From Sipunculus nudus (taxonomy: Eukaryota; Annelida; Sipuncula; Golfingiida; Sipunculidae), in contig CM049312.1 of assembly GCA_026874595.1 (NCBI GenBank), positions 70,584,929-70,648,928 on the forward strand: a DNA stretch of 64,000 nt, written 5' to 3'. The position numbers were made by a program, and so were the translations under genes. Positions 23,895-34,324 of this stretch are shown one piece after another (within the stretch, counting starts at the first letter, position 1; each line of letters opens with the position of its first letter). The notes under the pieces were generated by a model. The model saw nothing but the letters and a program-made list of their open reading frames with translations, was not told the origin of the DNA and made no database searches.

Positions 23895-26800
23895 TTGTGT
23901 GTGTGTGTGTGTGTAATCAGTATACCTATATTACGTATATACAATATAATGGTTGAATTATTAAATCAGTATTTAGTTTCGTATTTGTAAATTAAGATTT
24001 GTGTATTCGTGTATTTTGCACTTCTAGCATGCGGGAGCTCAGAATCCCCGCTGATCATACACCAACCGTCATCTAATTTCCTGACGTCACCTAATTACCC
24101 TGACAACTATGACAACAACCTTGCCTGTGTATGGATTTTGGTTGCCCCGGTTGGCCAGGTAATATAATTTTCAATGGGACCTATGATTCACATATACCAG
24201 GTATGTTTAACATACATGATGCATATTGTTTTTACCTTAGAATTTTATGCTATCTGCCAATAATTCCTTCTGAATCAGTTTGCTGACTACTTTATTCAAG
24301 TGGAAATAATAAACTCACCGGGCGCAATCAGTGGCCCAAAAACAGTAAAGTGCCAAGACCACCAGGTAGAAAAAATACAATCCAAGATTTTTCAAGGTTT
24401 TTACCGATATTTCTTCTGTTTCGCTTCTTTAATGTTTCTTCCCCTTGCTTGGGAGTAGTTATGAATGTTATGGTCTTGCTATGGCAAATAGGTATACTTT
24501 TTTTTACACTCACACGGACAATCAAAACAAGGTATAAAACAGGTAAATTAGAGATAGAAAGTTCCTGTGCCGGGAAGGTTCTGCTTAAACATGGGAATGC
24601 AGCACAATAACTAACAGCATGAAAAAGACATATATTGCTTTTATTACCTATACCATTAAAACAAAAGCTATATAAGACAATCACTCGGCAATTTTTGTCA
24701 ACCTTTTCCCATATTTTGACACCTGCTTCCCAGTGTTTAACAACTATTTCCATGTATTAATCTACTTCTGCTTCTTTATTATTTTACCATATTTAACTAT
24801 AAACATGACTTTCATCATTTACTCAATGTTGCAGGTTGTGTCTGTAGAAATAAATGATGTGTGCACAGAGTCCTGCTGTGACCGACTGTCGTTCTATGAC
24901 GCCAACACCACCCACCCTGACTACCTTATCTACGGGCACGCCGGATGTCAAAGCCCGTCCCCGAGAAAGGTGGTGTCTACTCTAAATTCTATGCTAATCA
25001 CGTTCTCTACAGACGGCAGTGTCACAGACAGAGGGTTTCGTCTGACGTGGGAATTCACAACATCAGGTGAGATATTACACACACAGTAGTAACACGCATG
25101 CGTACAAGTCAGCTCTTTGAATCTAGATATAGTAAAATATTATAATATTCAGTGATTCAGAAATTGACAAGACCTATGATATATAACTGATATTAATGTA
25201 TATTTTTTCCTTAGCGATTTTCTATCTTCAAATTCCTAAATTTTCTCACTAGGTCCCCCTAAGAAGAATCCATAAAACAAAATGCAAAAAAAAATTAGTT
25301 TTATGTACGCTCTTTACACAGCGCTTTAACTAATGGCCTACTTCCTATATGGTAAGCGCTGTTTGTTATGACCTCGTATCCTGAATTGCTACACCAGAGG
25401 GGAGCACTGTATTTTTGTCAAATCAGATGAGACCTTGTGCTGGAAGACACGGCCAAGCGAAGAATACCCAGAGCCAATCATGCTCATTTCGTTTTGAGTG
25501 ACAGCTCATCGCCCCGGTAACCGTATGAACAGGCCACAGGCTCAGAGAGAATTGCCGCAGACGTCGTTTACTTAGGGCCTTGGGCACATGGGATGCCCGG
25601 TCAGTGAGCTGTAATTCAAACAAAACGTAACAACAAAGGCTGCGTGCACACTTCGCTGGCTGGTTCCAGTTCTGCAGACACCAGACACATTGCTACGCCT
25701 AAACAGTCATACTGTCAGAATCTAATCGGTCTACGGGTGTCATAATCTCGCTGTAAACCCCGGAACAAGCGGGCTCCGCCGTGGTTCAGGACATTGGTAT
25801 TTCCCACCGAAATGCACGATGGTCATGGTCTTATATTGTTAAAACAAGGCATTGTTTAATAAAGAAATACAACAGCAATTATTTATATAATCTTTGTTTA
25901 TATTTACGTGTTATTTTAACATGCAAACCAGATTATATAGGACTACGGGTGTCATAATCTCGCTGTAAACCCTGGAACAAGCGGGCTCCGCCGTGGTTCA
26001 GGACATTGGTATTTCCCACCGAAATGCACGATGGTCATGGTCTTATATTGTTAAAACAAGGCATTGTTTAATAAAGAAATACAACAGCAATTATTTATAT
26101 AATCTTTGTTTATATTTACGTGTTATTTTAACATGCAAACCAGATTATATAGGACTACGGGTGTCATAATCTCGCTGTAAACCCTGGAACAAGCGGGCTC
26201 CGCCGTGGTTCAGGACATTGGTATTTCCCACCGAAATGCACGATGGTCATGGTCTTATATTGTTAAAACAAGGCATTGTTTAATAAAGAAATACAACAGC
26301 AATTATTTATATAATCTTTGTTTATATTTACGTGTTATTTTAACATGCAAACCAGATTATATAGGACTACGGGTGTCATAATCTCGCTGTAAACCCTGGA
26401 ACAAGCGGGCTCCGCCGTGGTTCAGGACATTGGTATTTCCCACCGAAATGCACGATGGTTATGGTCTTACATTGTTAAAACAAGGCATTGTTTAATAAAG
26501 AAATACAACAGCAATTATTTATATAATCTTTGTTTATATTTACGTGTTATTTTAACATGCAAACCAGATTATATAGGACTACGGGTGTCATAATCTCGCT
26601 GTAAACCCTGGAACAAGCGGGCTCCGCCGTGGTTCAGGACATTGGTATTTCCCACCGAAATGCACGATGGTCATGGTCTTACATTGTTAAAACAAGGCAT
26701 TGTTTAATAAAGAAATACAACAGCAATTATTTATATAATCTTTGTTTATATTTACGTGTTATTTTAACATGCAAACCAGATTATATAGGACTACGGGTGT

Positions 26801-28859
26801 CATAATCTCGCTGTAAACCCTGGAACAAGCGGGCTCCGCCGTGTTTCAGGACATTGGTATTTCCCACCGAAATGCACGATGGTCATGGTCTTACATTGTT
26901 AAAACAAGGCATTGTTTAATAAAGAAATACAACAGCAATTATTTATATAATCTTTGTTTATATTACGTATCTAAATTTTAATCACAAAATAAGTATATTG
27001 GAAGTTTGTTTTGAAAAATGATCTTGCCGATGGGCCGCGATAGCAGCCATATTTACCTTTACTGAATGGTCACGAAACATGAAAATATGAAAACACGCAA
27101 ACCATTTCTCTTTGTGGGAAGAAATGTTACATTTGAATTCTATAACACATCAATCAATGTTGATTCCAAGTGTTTATTAAAAGATTAGTATTGGTTTTAA
27201 CGGAAACCGAGTGTATTAACATATCGTTAGCTAAGAACACTGGCTCTACGTAGCGGCCCCTAAGGAAAAATAGTGTACAAAGACAGAAATATGAGATATA
27301 ATATTCATCATAAACGATATTAAGGTCAAACTGGTCAAATTTTTACGTTTTATCGAATTCATTTTTAACGAATTATCCATGTATTGAATTATATTTATGG
27401 GTAAAAATGGTTTATGTATCATGTGGAAGGAAACTGACCGACGCGGTAGTCACAGATGTTCTTTTTTTAGTAGACACCTGGGCAATAAAAACATTTGACG
27501 CGAGGGGTTTAAAGTGACGCGGGCGGTACCTGAGAAACATATTATTATAATTTCTGGCCTAAAAAAGCATGGTTATCGGGGATTTAATTTTAACAATGGC
27601 AAATCATATGTGTTTTAACATTTTCCTTCTAGCTGCACCATGTTGGCAGCTTTATTCGAAGATGATGACCAAACAAAGAAATACCTATCTTACGAGGAAG
27701 CTTAATGCATATTAATGAATCTTTCAATGCGTGATATGCGAATCTGGTGTAATTTGAACATAATATATTATTAATATTTCAGTCTGTGGTACCTCGTCAT
27801 TACCATATGTGGTTAATGGAACATCTGGAGTGATTACGTCACCAAATTATCCTTCCAACTACCCGCATATCCTGGACTGTGTGTGGCAGTTGAACGCTGA
27901 ACCTGGCAAGGTAAATGTGTAGATTAAACAAATCATTTTATTTAAGAGACATATACTTTTATTTAAGAAAAATACCATTTACTGGCCTGGCAACTGGTGC
28001 TTGCAGGTTTTCGTTTCCACATGTTTTACTTAATCGCCAGTTTAGGTTGTCATCATTCTGTTATTTTTTAAATGTTTTTATATCTTATCAGCAGAACTTT
28101 TTACCCGTTTTAAGATTCACCGTGTCAATTTACACTGGAAGCTTGTTTAATAGGCGAAACGACTAGACTATCTATGTTCATAAAACACGAATTGTTTATA
28201 ACTTGGCGGCACACACTGGGATAATTACCTTTTCACTGTAGTCAGTAAACGCAGACACATCAGGCTATTGTAACGCGTACCGTATAGCATGTCAGCTGAA
28301 ATCAGGAATTAATCCTTTGACCCGCTGTCGTCCCAGTGAAAAAGACGGCAGGAGATGATCTTGCCAGGTTTTATTGACAACAAAACTTTTAATTTAGGTT
28401 GCTGAAAATATCGGTCTGCTTGTTTAAAAACATTTAACAGATTTGCATATGGGTTTCATAATACTTTGTCATTCTGTATTGATATTCTGTTCCGACGATC
28501 ATATTTGCGGCAAATGAACAAAGATCCCGAAATTTGTCAAAATATATTTCAATGGCTTGGATGGATAGCTTTATATAAGTTGATAAGTCTATACTCTCCC
28601 AGAAGGATATGTATCAGGTGCAGAGTACTGATAGTGGGGTTTCGTTTACAGGGTCTGGGCACCAATAATGTCTTGGAGCATGGGGTGATGGACCCTGCCT
28701 AAAAAATAAACATCTTAATCCCTAAAACGTTTTACGACATGTTACTAGACAAGGTATTCATCAAGGATTTATGATCTATGGGGCGGTGTGGCTGACAGAG
28801 ATCCTACAATTACCCATAAAAACACAATGTTTAATCCATATACAACACTTTTAATAAAT

Positions 28860-28908
<49 letters not shown>

Positions 28909-30724
28909 ATATAAGTTTAACATGGGGCCATAAGCAATGGGCCAAGTAATTAGCTGAGCTCATTGTCACACTTACCCGAAGTACCAGGCTTTATTCTGTA
29001 ATATTGCCTTTTGGTCAGACACATGATCTATTCGTTTTCCTGCCAGGTCATTACTGCCCGTTTCACGGACATGTGTACCGAGGAATGCTGTGACCTGCTG
29101 TCGTTCTATGGGGCCCACAACAGATCAGAGGAATTCTCAGTCGCCAAACACAGCGGCTGTTCCGGGATGATTTGGGGCGTGGCCACGGACAACCATCAAA
29201 TGTCAATTACTTTTACTACAGATCGGAGCATCAACATGAGGGGGTTTAACATCACATGGCAAGTTTTGGACTCTGGTAAATATTCATTTTCTTTACATTA
29301 GTTATATATTTCATATATCTGTATTATGCTATTTTAATGAGTTTATATGCAACTAGAAATTGGCACTCAGCGAGCGCAGACCTGCAAAATTACCCGCAAA
29401 TGACATTGTAAGAAATGCATCATTTTTCCTTAAGAAATTCCTGGATCTAGATGGTGATCCGGATCACTCCAAATATTATATCCATTGTTCCCTGTATCAT
29501 TGCCGAGCTATCCTGAAAATTTTATCAAAATCCGCTAATAATGTTAGTGATGTGGATAATTGACAAACAAACAAATAGGCAAACAAACGGACAATTCATA
29601 GTCTAAAAAAATAAACTCGACCCGTCGGCAGAAGTAATTAAAGCCGCTCTCATGAACTTACTCATAAGATTAGAAGGTCGATTCTTAATTAATTGTTGTT
29701 TTTGTGTTTACGCATGTTTGTCCAATTTATGAACAGGCCTCTGTTGTTTTCACACCGTTCAGAACTATTGACCATGTGGCTTCATCATAAAAAAATCTTC
29801 ATCCTTATTTCTTTACCTTTAGCTTGTGGTCATCCGGATTCACCCATACTTCTAACCGACGGACAAAACGGAAGCTTTGCTACGCCAAATTACCCTTACA
29901 ATCACCCAAGGAACCTTGAATGTGGTTGGCTGATACGTGGGAAAGCCGGACAGGTAAGAATAACATGATTTTCCTTAATTTAACATGTCAATTATTTTTA
30001 CTGCTTTACGGATTCGTCTCAAGATAAACACATTTTAAAATTTAACATGGAAGCCAGTTGATAAGAAAATCATTTTAAATCATGGACTTTTTAGTGTGGT
30101 TTATAGTTGTAAGAACTTTATTATACCGAATTTTATTTGATTAAGAACTTTATTGAATCAGCATCTGATGTATAAAGAATAGCTTTAATACCATGTGTGT
30201 CCTGCGAAAAGAAAGGCTTCTCAGTTCTTCAGCAAAATTTGATCCATTTCTAAAACCGTAAAATTTGAGTGCACTCCTTTTTTTTGAAAAGTGCAAATAT
30301 CTGTCTATTTTTTTTAGTTGTTCCTTTTCACACGCCGGCATGTTGCATATGTAATATTCAGCCGATTGAATATCTTGATAACTTAAATATTGTTAAATCT
30401 GGTGGTAATATACTGATATTAATATGATGAATAAGGTTAAAAAAGGTTAAAAGATACAATGACGTCATAAATGTCTAGCAGGAAAACTTCAGTATGGGGG
30501 GGGGGGGGGGGGGGGTTCGACGATACGTGATATATACATATACATATAAATATATATTTATAACAAAAGTGGAAATATGCTGGTTCTGTTCTATATAGAT
30601 AAAGAGGGAAAGAGAATCCGACAAAAAAATTGGAAGATCCGGGATTCGATTAGATTCAGAGTCGATGAGACCTGATTTTACCGTGTATGTTACACCTACG
30701 AGTCTCTCACTCTTTATCTCTCAT

Positions 30725-30791
<67 letters not shown>

Positions 30792-31210
30792 TTGTGTTCC
30801 AGACTGTGGAGGCCTGGTTTGAGGATATGTGCACTATTGACTTTGTTACTGGCTATGACGGTGAGACGACCAACAGTGAGATACTATTTGAAATGGCTGG
30901 ATGCATGTATCCCCCACCGTCGGGTATCTTATCTACTGGGAATTCTATGTTAATTACATTCAAGACAGAAACACCCATACAGGAGAGGGGGTTCCACCTA
31001 GCCTACGGATTTAACGGCAGTGTGGTATGTCGAAATTCCAGATATGTCCATCACTCAAAATCATGTTGGGCTTCATGTTATATTAGGAAGTATATATTAC
31101 AAAGAAAAGTCTCTATGTATAGATCACAAAAGGAACTTAGTTCCATACCTAAGATGAGTGTAAAATCTGAATGTTTCGGAATATTCAAGAATACAATGTT
31201 AGATTCATAA
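13537..31210 (+). CDS. Secreted multi-CUB protein, signal peptide plus six CUB domains, 14 exons
   Basis: Exons 1-14 sum to 2223 nt (741 codons) to the exon 14 donor, with every junction GT-AG and in phase. Residues 1-27 form a signal peptide (hydrophobic [11 protein letters not shown] then TVSS). Six CUB modules follow, each encoded by an exon pair. The first half begins xCG and holds SPNYP-like and CxW motifs; the second half starts with a beta-strand, then FCT or MCT, a YDG-type turn and HSGC. Modules are bounded by phase-1 introns and split by one phase-0 intron, the 1-1 class arrangement expected from exon duplication. CUBs 3, 4 and 5 carry an extra CC (CTQSCCD, CTESCCD, CTEECCD). No transmembrane segment was seen. 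CUB domains bind proteins or glycans outside the cell, often with calcium; the specific ligand is unknown. The 3' end is uncertain: exon 14 may be terminal, giving 802 residues with a stop at 31208-31210, or may splice on at 31025. Confidence 0.85.
13996..14064 (+). CDS. CUB gene exon 2 (signal peptide core)
   Basis: After TTTTTCCCAG; encodes [19 protein letters not shown] and a few more residues, then donor GTAAGA in phase 1. The probable cleavage site is after TVSS. Confidence 0.68.
14178..14281. repeat. (CT)n / (CTGT)n microsatellite
   Basis: Pyrimidine-only dinucleotide tract with a CTGT-rich middle, in intron 2 of the CUB gene, about 70 bases before exon 3. Confidence 0.9.
14351..14481 (+). 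CDS. CUB gene exon 3 (CUB1, first half)
   Basis: 131 nt, phase 1 in and 0 out. Contains [15 protein letters not shown] and SCGW, canonical for the first half of a CUB domain. Donor GTAAGT. Confidence 0.85.
14482..15455. other. CUB gene intron 3; TG-rich and repeat-like DNA
   Basis: Contains a TG-rich stretch (14610-14760) and a 15060-15240 segment that looks like interspersed repeat debris (CGGAATCCCATGAAACTT). No coding exon was recognised. Confidence 0.3.
15456..15672 (+). CDS. CUB gene exon 4 (CUB1, second half)
   Basis: 217 nt, phase 0 in and 1 out. Contains [18 protein letters not shown] and HSGCSLP. The usual YDG turn reads YNG here. Donor GTAAGT. Confidence 0.85.
15673..17754. other. 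CUB gene intron 4; no gene seen
   Basis: About 2.1 kb without recognisable exons. It contains a pure G run of about 18 bases near 16380 and a (AC)n(AT)n microsatellite at about 17341-17380. Confidence 0.35.
17755..17876 (+). CDS. CUB gene exon 5 (CUB2, first half)
   Basis: 122 nt, phase 1 to 0. [21 protein letters not shown]; the SPNYP motif is degenerate (SPSPYS). Donor GTAAGT. Confidence 0.85.
17905..18605 (+). repeat. 31-bp minisatellite array in CUB intron 5
   Basis: More than 20 diverged copies of a 31-base unit around ATCACGACACTTCACTCACG followed by ATACGATACAT. Spacing was checked directly at 18008 and 18039. Because 31 is not a multiple of three and the unit lacks stops, all forward frames stay open for long stretches. 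Confidence 0.9.
18700..19020 (+). mobile_element. 3' relic of a non-LTR-like repeat, copy 1
   Basis: Begins near CTCAGAGAGTGCAGACCTCC and ends in a GACAGACAAACAAAGAGACA tail, with ATGGATCTAGATGGTGATAC between. The same sections occur at 29350-29610 and, inverted, near 50095-50245. The tail points to a retroposon 3' end, possibly RTE-like; family assignment is from memory. Confidence 0.45.
19078..19300 (+). CDS. CUB gene exon 6 (CUB2, second half)
   Basis: 223 nt, phase 0 to 1, after a long T-rich acceptor. [21 protein letters not shown] and MLVTFTS are conserved CUB elements. Donor GTAAGA. Confidence 0.88.
20190..20317 (+). CDS. CUB gene exon 7 (CUB3, first half)
   Basis: 128 nt, phase 1 to 0. 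[24 protein letters not shown]. Donor GTAAGG. Confidence 0.86.
20629..20695. repeat. (AT)n microsatellite
   Basis: Long alternating AT tract in intron 7 of the CUB gene; it gives spurious tyrosine/isoleucine frames on both strands. Confidence 0.9.
21232..21454 (+). CDS. CUB gene exon 8 (CUB3, second half)
   Basis: 223 nt, phase 0 to 1. [22 protein letters not shown] and SLLISFTTD. First module with the added CC pair. Donor GTAAGT. Confidence 0.88.
21455..24027. other. CUB gene intron 8; microsatellites, no exon seen
   Basis: 2.6 kb of AT-rich DNA. Contains (GTAT)n(AT)n at 21773-21822, (AT)n(GT)n at 23270-23334, TAATAG-rich repeats at 23590-23730 and a very long AT tract at 23750-23888. No conserved exon or RNA was recognised. 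Confidence 0.4.
23750..23910. repeat. Very long (AT)n(GT)n microsatellite
   Basis: About 140 bases of almost uninterrupted AT dinucleotide followed by GT dinucleotides, 120 bases before the acceptor of CUB exon 9. Confidence 0.92.
24028..24158 (+). CDS. CUB gene exon 9 (CUB4, first half)
   Basis: 131 nt, phase 1 to 0. [27 protein letters not shown]. Donor GTAATA. Confidence 0.85.
24835..25066 (+). CDS. CUB gene exon 10 (CUB4, second half)
   Basis: 232 nt, phase 0 to 1. [21 protein letters not shown] and MLITFSTDG. Donor GTGAGA. Confidence 0.86.
25731..26964 (+). repeat. 212-bp tandem array, nearly identical copies
   Basis: The string CTACGGGTGTCATAATCTCG starts at 25731, 25943, 26155, 26367, 26579 and 26791, an exact 212-bp period; the sixth copy is cut short near 26964. 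Copies differ by only a few bases (TATATTG vs TACATTG, CCCCGG vs CCCTGG). Each has a GC-rich half (AAGCGGGCTCCGCCGTGG) and an AT-rich half with TTTAATAAAG. It lies in CUB intron 10. No function is assigned. Confidence 0.95.
26965..27782. other. rest of CUB intron 10, nothing recognised
   Basis: AT-rich sequence between the tandem array and exon 11. No motif or frame supports a gene. Confidence 0.3.
27783..27910 (+). CDS. CUB gene exon 11 (CUB5, first half)
   Basis: 128 nt, phase 1 to 0. [26 protein letters not shown]. Donor GTAAAT. Confidence 0.86.
27911..29046. other. CUB intron 11, (AT)n tract only
   Basis: No exon recognised. An AT microsatellite occupies about 28861-28913. Confidence 0.35.
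29047..29275 (+). CDS. CUB gene exon 12 (CUB5, second half)
   Basis: 229 nt, phase 0 to 1. [21 protein letters not shown] and MSITFTTD. The YDG turn reads YGA. Donor GTAAAT. Confidence 0.86.
29350..29615 (+). mobile_element. 3' relic of a non-LTR-like repeat, copy 2
   Basis: CACTCAGCGAGCGCAGACCT at the start, CTGGATCTAGATGGTGATCC in the middle and a GACAAACAAACAAATAGGCA tail. Same order as the relic at 18700-19020. Both sit in CUB introns in the same orientation as the gene. Confidence 0.5.
29823..29953 (+). CDS. CUB gene exon 13 (CUB6, first half)
   Basis: 131 nt, phase 1 to 0. [27 protein letters not shown]. Donor GTAAGA. Confidence 0.86.
30497..30516. repeat. poly-G tract
   Basis: Uninterrupted G run of about 18 bases in CUB intron 13. 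Confidence 0.9.
30716..30791. repeat. (CT)n(AT)n tract abutting the exon 14 acceptor
   Basis: CT dinucleotides pass directly into AT dinucleotides and end 11 bases before exon 14, so the tract forms much of the polypyrimidine/branch region of that splice site. Confidence 0.88.
30803..31024 (+). CDS. CUB gene exon 14 (CUB6, second half; possibly terminal)
   Basis: Starts after TGTTCCAG, itself preceded by a (CT)n(AT)n tract. Encodes [17 protein letters not shown] and MLITFKTE. The extra CC pair of CUBs 3-5 is absent. A GTATGT donor follows, but in phase 0 rather than the phase 1 of all sister exons. If it is not used, the frame runs 61 more codons with several Cys to a TAA at 31208-31210. An AATAAA lies about 130 bases further on. 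Confidence 0.78.
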
Positions 31211-32690
31211 GGACGCGATAATCGATACATAATACAATGTACTTTGAAGTGGGCAAAACCTGTTTCAAAATGGTTTCTCCTGAAAAGATACTCGCAAGGA
31301 CATCAAGTTTGCGGTATTCGAGAATAGGGAATTATCGCGAAAATAAAACCTTCGCGAATAAAGATATCGGGGAAAGCGAGCCGAAAGGTAAAAACATCGA
31401 CATTTGTTATAAATAATGATATATCTTTTATGAACAAAGATTGTTCAAAGATTGCTATTATAAATCATATCAATTTGTTCGATGTTCTCTTTGATTCCCG
31501 GTGAATTATTAAGACTTTGCGATATTATAAATTCATATCATAATGGTTTGTGTAGGTTTTAATATAGTGAGATCGCGAAACACTGAAAAAGGAAATAGCG
31601 AAATATTAACCCTGCGAATATGAAGCCAACCACAATCGCGAGTTTAACATTTCGCAATATTCACGTTTTCACTGTTTCACTGCGAGGGATCTGACCTTAC
31701 AATAATGGAGTAAATCTTTAATTTTATGAGTTTATCATAATTAATATGAGCGCAAAATCGCAAAATACGGACGGGTACGCAAGTGAATATCGAACGAGTA
31801 GAAATCAATGTTCATCGTTTTCAGATAACTTAACTAATTAATATTCATAATACCTATCCTTAGATTTACGGTAACATACAAGATTAATAATTATTTATAT
31901 AATCAATCATTTGCATTTCGCCTGCCTTCGGCGATGGGGCCTATAATTAACTTTTTATATTTTTGCTATATATTTTAAACCCTCGCGAACAAACAAGCAC
32001 AAACATTTTATTTTTTTTCAGTTGCTTATTATACAGTGTATCAGCTGATTTGAATTTGATAAATCCGTTCGAATCTTCAGTTAGAAACCTCAATTTGAAA
32101 TTTTGAATAATCTCTGCATAGTCTGGCCATGTTTTGTCAAGTGAGACTCAATCCCCGAATTCTTGGAATCTTTCAATATCATAATGAATTTGAAGTTGTC
32201 TTGACAACTTACCTCTCGTGCATGACGATGTACTTCCATAGCAACGTTACAGATGTATGAACATGCAACTTTCAAAAGCATGATTTTTTTTTATTTCTAT
32301 TATGTAAAGTTTTAGCGTTCACGTCCCACTTTGCTTATGCATAATGTATCCTTATGTACTATTATGTAGTCTATTACTTCCATATATGAGAGTCAGAAAC
32401 TGTGCACCATTGTTCAGTTGGATACCACCGGAAGGATTAATACTTGATCTTTTTTTATATTTTCAGAAAGAAGAGAATCCTTAAGATGGAAAAGTGTACA
32501 GAGGTCAAACCTAATGAGAAAAGAGTGACAAAGTATTTTAATAAATATAATAGACAAAAAGCCATGATTTGGTATGTTTTTGTGCGAAGTTTGATCCTTT
32601 ACAAACAGTCTATTTTTATAGTTGATTTATGACTGTCAAACAGTGCACTTCTAATGAGGCGTATGATAAAGCTATATCCCCTATTTCAGT
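31025..32690. other. region after CUB6, no clear exon
   Basis: AT-rich. AATAAA near 31342 could end a transcript stopping at 31210. Several CGCGAAAAT/TTCGCGA words recur at 31330-31780. One strong acceptor-like site (TTTTTTTTCAG) ends near 32021. Confidence 0.3.
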
Positions 32691-32751
32691 GAGATAACCT
32701 ACAGTTTCCGGTTTAATGTAAACGGAACGTTGTGCCAGAGAACAGTAAATG
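32691..32751 (+). CDS. Putative exon resembling a CUB C-terminus
   Basis: Bounded by CCCTATTTCAG and GTAAGTAA. In the frame entered with one base it reads EITYSFRFNVNGTLCQRTVN, similar in pattern to the end of exon 14 ([12 protein letters not shown]). In the phase left by exon 14 the first codon would be TGA, so direct splicing would terminate the protein at once. It could be a 3' exon, a duplicated relic, or need an intermediate microexon. Confidence 0.3.
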
Positions 32752-33319
32752 TAAGTAATGTGTAAACTCCAGTCAAAAATCTAATTGTCCCAAAGAAAAC
32801 ACAGAGTTTCTTTTTTTTTATTGTTGAATGAACATCCGGTCAGTGAACTATGATAGGTAATGTGTGTACTTGTGGCCTATTTAGCTCTTAATTTACATAC
32901 ATAACTACAAGGTAAATTATTTAAGTTTCCTGCGGGCGGTACTACAAATAGAGAAGGATTGTTTGACCACAGCTGTCCGCAGTCTACACAGTAAATAGTC
33001 TCACTCGCGATGCCTACGACGGAACACCATATATTTTGTCCCGGGACATTTGCAAGGCAGACTTGTTCCCGTCATTCAATTTTTTTCATTTACCAAGCTT
33101 ACTTTTAATAATTTACTGACATAATGTTTCCCTTTGACACATAGTTGACACAAAGAGCAATTAGTAGGAGCATGTCAGTCGGACATACTGTCGTCTGCGG
33201 CGTATTTTACCATAACAAACATGACCCTTATATCTTGAATATTCATCCATTTCTAATACTGAAATTTTTCCGTTCATCCTTATATATACATATATATCCT
33301 TATATATATATATATATAA

Positions 33320-33365
<46 letters not shown>

Positions 33366-34278
33366 GGGTGTGTGTGTGTATGTGTGTGTCAAGAAAACTA
33401 TGAGAACATGGGAAGATCCAGAATTTCCAAGGGGAAAACGCGAATCAATTCATAATATCTCTTTGATTTTCATTTTCCTCCCGAAAAATGAGAACTCTGG
33501 CTTTCCGGGTAATAACAGGAATTTTCTTTTTTTCCAGAACTAAATCAATTGTAAAATAATAGCCTTTTGTAGGCAGACAAAGTTCGTAAAATAATAATAA
33601 ACACCAAAGTTAATTTTATTCTGCGGCAAAATCTTTATTTACCATCATTTAAATGAAAGAAAAAAAAGGAACGTGTCACTTAATCTGGGGTTGGTATGGA
33701 ATGGTGCTTGGACAAAGAATAAGATATGATCATAATTTACCTGCACCAATAGAATGAGGGGGGAAATGTACAAATAGGAAATGTGTATCTTTGATAAGTG
33801 GCTTAAAAAGATTGAAGTTTATTGTGAGGCGGAGTGCAGGGTGGTCACAACCAGAACCGGTTTTTACAGACACGGCGTGCGATGTGCACCCGCGTGCAAA
33901 CATTTATTGGACGTTAGCGGGAGTTTACTATTTTAAAGAATAACTTCTCCAGAATCAAATGTCTTATCCTGAGTAAGAATCTTTAGTCATCTGTAGGCTT
34001 CACTAAAGACATACCGGAAGCAATTTACGCCATTCTGGAGAAAAGAAAGAATATTACTAATTCTCTGTCTTATGTTATAGATCCTGAATAAATAATCGGT
34101 TTAAGTCTAAACATGTGATACCATGCTTTAGTGTATTTTAAATTAACTTAATTTTTTTTAGAATTTTTTTTTTCAAATAATGGTATATGTGCACTGTCCC
34201 TAAATGTTATTCACCATAACCCCCTCCCCCAATTCTACCTTGGCAAACCTCATTTCTTCATAAGATGGGATTCCTACA

Positions 34279-34324
<46 letters not shown>

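Noticed and set aside
23747-23944. Tyr/Ile-only open frames at AT tracts (also at 7000, 12000, 20650, 36660, 54370)
   Set aside because: Direct translations of (AT)n microsatellites.
24328-24753. 141-codon minus-strand open frame in CUB intron 9
   Set aside because: No recognisable motif or splice logic, and it lies antisense in an intron. It may be part of an unknown repeat, but a gene cannot be supported.
25731-26964. CRISPR-like regularly spaced repeats
   Set aside because: The 212-bp units are head-to-tail copies without unique spacers, in an intron of a eukaryotic gene.
32468-32632. possible exon after TTTTCAG with a Lys-rich peptide
   Set aside because: A stop (TAA) comes after five codons in the phase left by CUB exon 14, and the open frame resembles no family.
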